A DNA stretch of 13,430 nucleotides from an uncultured Bacteroidota bacterium (GTDB lineage: Bacteria > Bacteroidota > Bacteroidia > 2-12-FULL-35-15): the NCBI GenBank assembly GCA_903881065.1, contig CAIRRW010000087.1, positions 1 to 13,430 of the forward strand, written 5' to 3'. A program made the translations under genes and the position numbers. Position 1 is the stretch's first letter, and each line of letters opens with the position of its first letter. Below, one piece after another: positions 13,080-13,430 of the stretch. The notes under the pieces were generated by a model that did no database searches, had not been told where the DNA came from, and saw only the letters and a program-made list of their open reading frames with translations.

Positions 13080-13430
13080 TTAACTCCTTCGATAAGTCCT
13101 TATTTTACCTTTCATTTTTTCTTTTACAGAAGCACGTCCAAGGTTCACCTTTTTGTTCTTCTCTTTCTTTTCATGAAATGCCGGTCCGGGAACATACTTA
13201 TCTTTTCCTTTTTTCTGTTTAATCTTATCCACCATCTTCGGAAGCTCTTCATCAGTAAGTATTTTAGAGATAACCACTTCTTCAGGAATCGATTCGTAAG
13301 GTATAGCCTTGTTCATCATCGTTTCGATAGCTACCTGAAATTCCTGCTCTGCTTCGTTAATAAAAGTAATGGCTACACCATCCTTGTTGGCCCTGCCCGT
13401 GCGGCCAATACGATGTATATAATCTTCGGG
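13080..13430 (-). CDS. DEAD-box RNA helicase, C-terminal part (5' end beyond the window)
   Basis: The frame is open from the right edge and ends in TAA at 13080-13082, giving the last 116 residues. It opens with PEDYIHRIGRTGRANKDG, which contains helicase motif VI (HRIGRTGR) of superfamily 2 DEAD-box proteins, where the arginines contact ATP. The end of the second RecA domain follows (VAITFINEAEQEFQVAIETMMNKAIP), then a short acidic link and a basic tail rich in Lys and Arg (KQKKGKDKY to KGKIRTYRRS) of the type that binds RNA in RhlE-like proteins. DEAD-box helicases remodel RNA in ribosome assembly or mRNA decay. The first ATG inside the window is internal and should not be taken as the start. 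RhlE-like is a guess. Confidence 0.93.
   Translation of the reverse strand, partial: PEDYIHRIGRTGRANKDGVAITFINEAEQEFQVAIETMMNKAIPYESIPEEVVISKILTDEELPKMVDKIKQKKGKDKYVPGPAFHEKKEKNKKVNLGRASVKEKMKGKIRTYRRS

Noticed and set aside
13080..13319. Complete 79-aa gene starting at an ATG at 13317-13319
   Set aside because: The frame stays open to the window edge and includes helicase motif VI upstream, so this ATG is internal to a larger gene.

Overview
The window is AT-rich chromosomal DNA from a member of the Bacteroidota, probably an environmental lineage. The evidence is a type IX secretion C-terminal sorting domain (YPNPSNG type), a Bacteroidota-style LptD-like protein, the gene order LptD-like / amidase / MlaD-like / paired Fe-S proteins, a 23S-IVP-type four-helix-bundle gene, start codons mostly without a Shine-Dalgarno (SD) sequence, and several TAnnTTTG -7 promoter matches.

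Layout. 1-195 is a small GC-richer island with no supportable gene. 196-2316 (+) is a secreted Asp-box beta-propeller protein with a T9SS tail. 2341-2718 (-) is ridA and 2832-5450 (-) an LptD-like outer-membrane protein; the gap between them holds an inverted repeat around a candidate promoter. Divergent from lptD is a likely operon: cell-wall amidase (5591-6877), MlaD/MCE lipid-transport protein (6925-7890), membrane Fe-S protein (7923-9242) and soluble CCG-domain Fe-S protein (9713-10501). A four-helix-bundle gene (9307-9681), flanked by inverted octamer-periodic runs, sits between the two Fe-S genes and looks like an insertion. A bidirectional terminator separates this operon from a convergent unknown gene (10575-11531, -). 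Then come a possible winged-helix regulator (11992-12402, +), a collagen-like lipoprotein (12517-13017, +), a strong terminator, and the C-terminus of a DEAD-box RNA helicase entering from the right edge (13080-13430, -).

The most unusual element is at 11560-11814, the leader of the unknown 318-aa gene. It is a 42-bp tandem array that, read on the minus strand, is a chain of tiny genes. Each unit is ATG, a 13-residue peptide (MTTFIQQHKFGGE), and TAA, with the next ATG immediately after the stop. A perfect SD (GGAGGT) for each next unit lies in the last codons of the previous one. One stop has mutated to CAA, fusing two units. A 19-codon ORF upstream joins the first unit through an ATGA overlap. 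Strong SDs are rare in this phylum, so six in a row suggest translational regulation, reinitiation or ribosome capture. I know of no described system like this, but function is inference only.

The backbone genes fit together as envelope biogenesis (LPS export, peptidoglycan hydrolysis, lipid transport) plus a membrane-linked Fe-S electron-transfer pair. The region right of 10502 is accessory in character.
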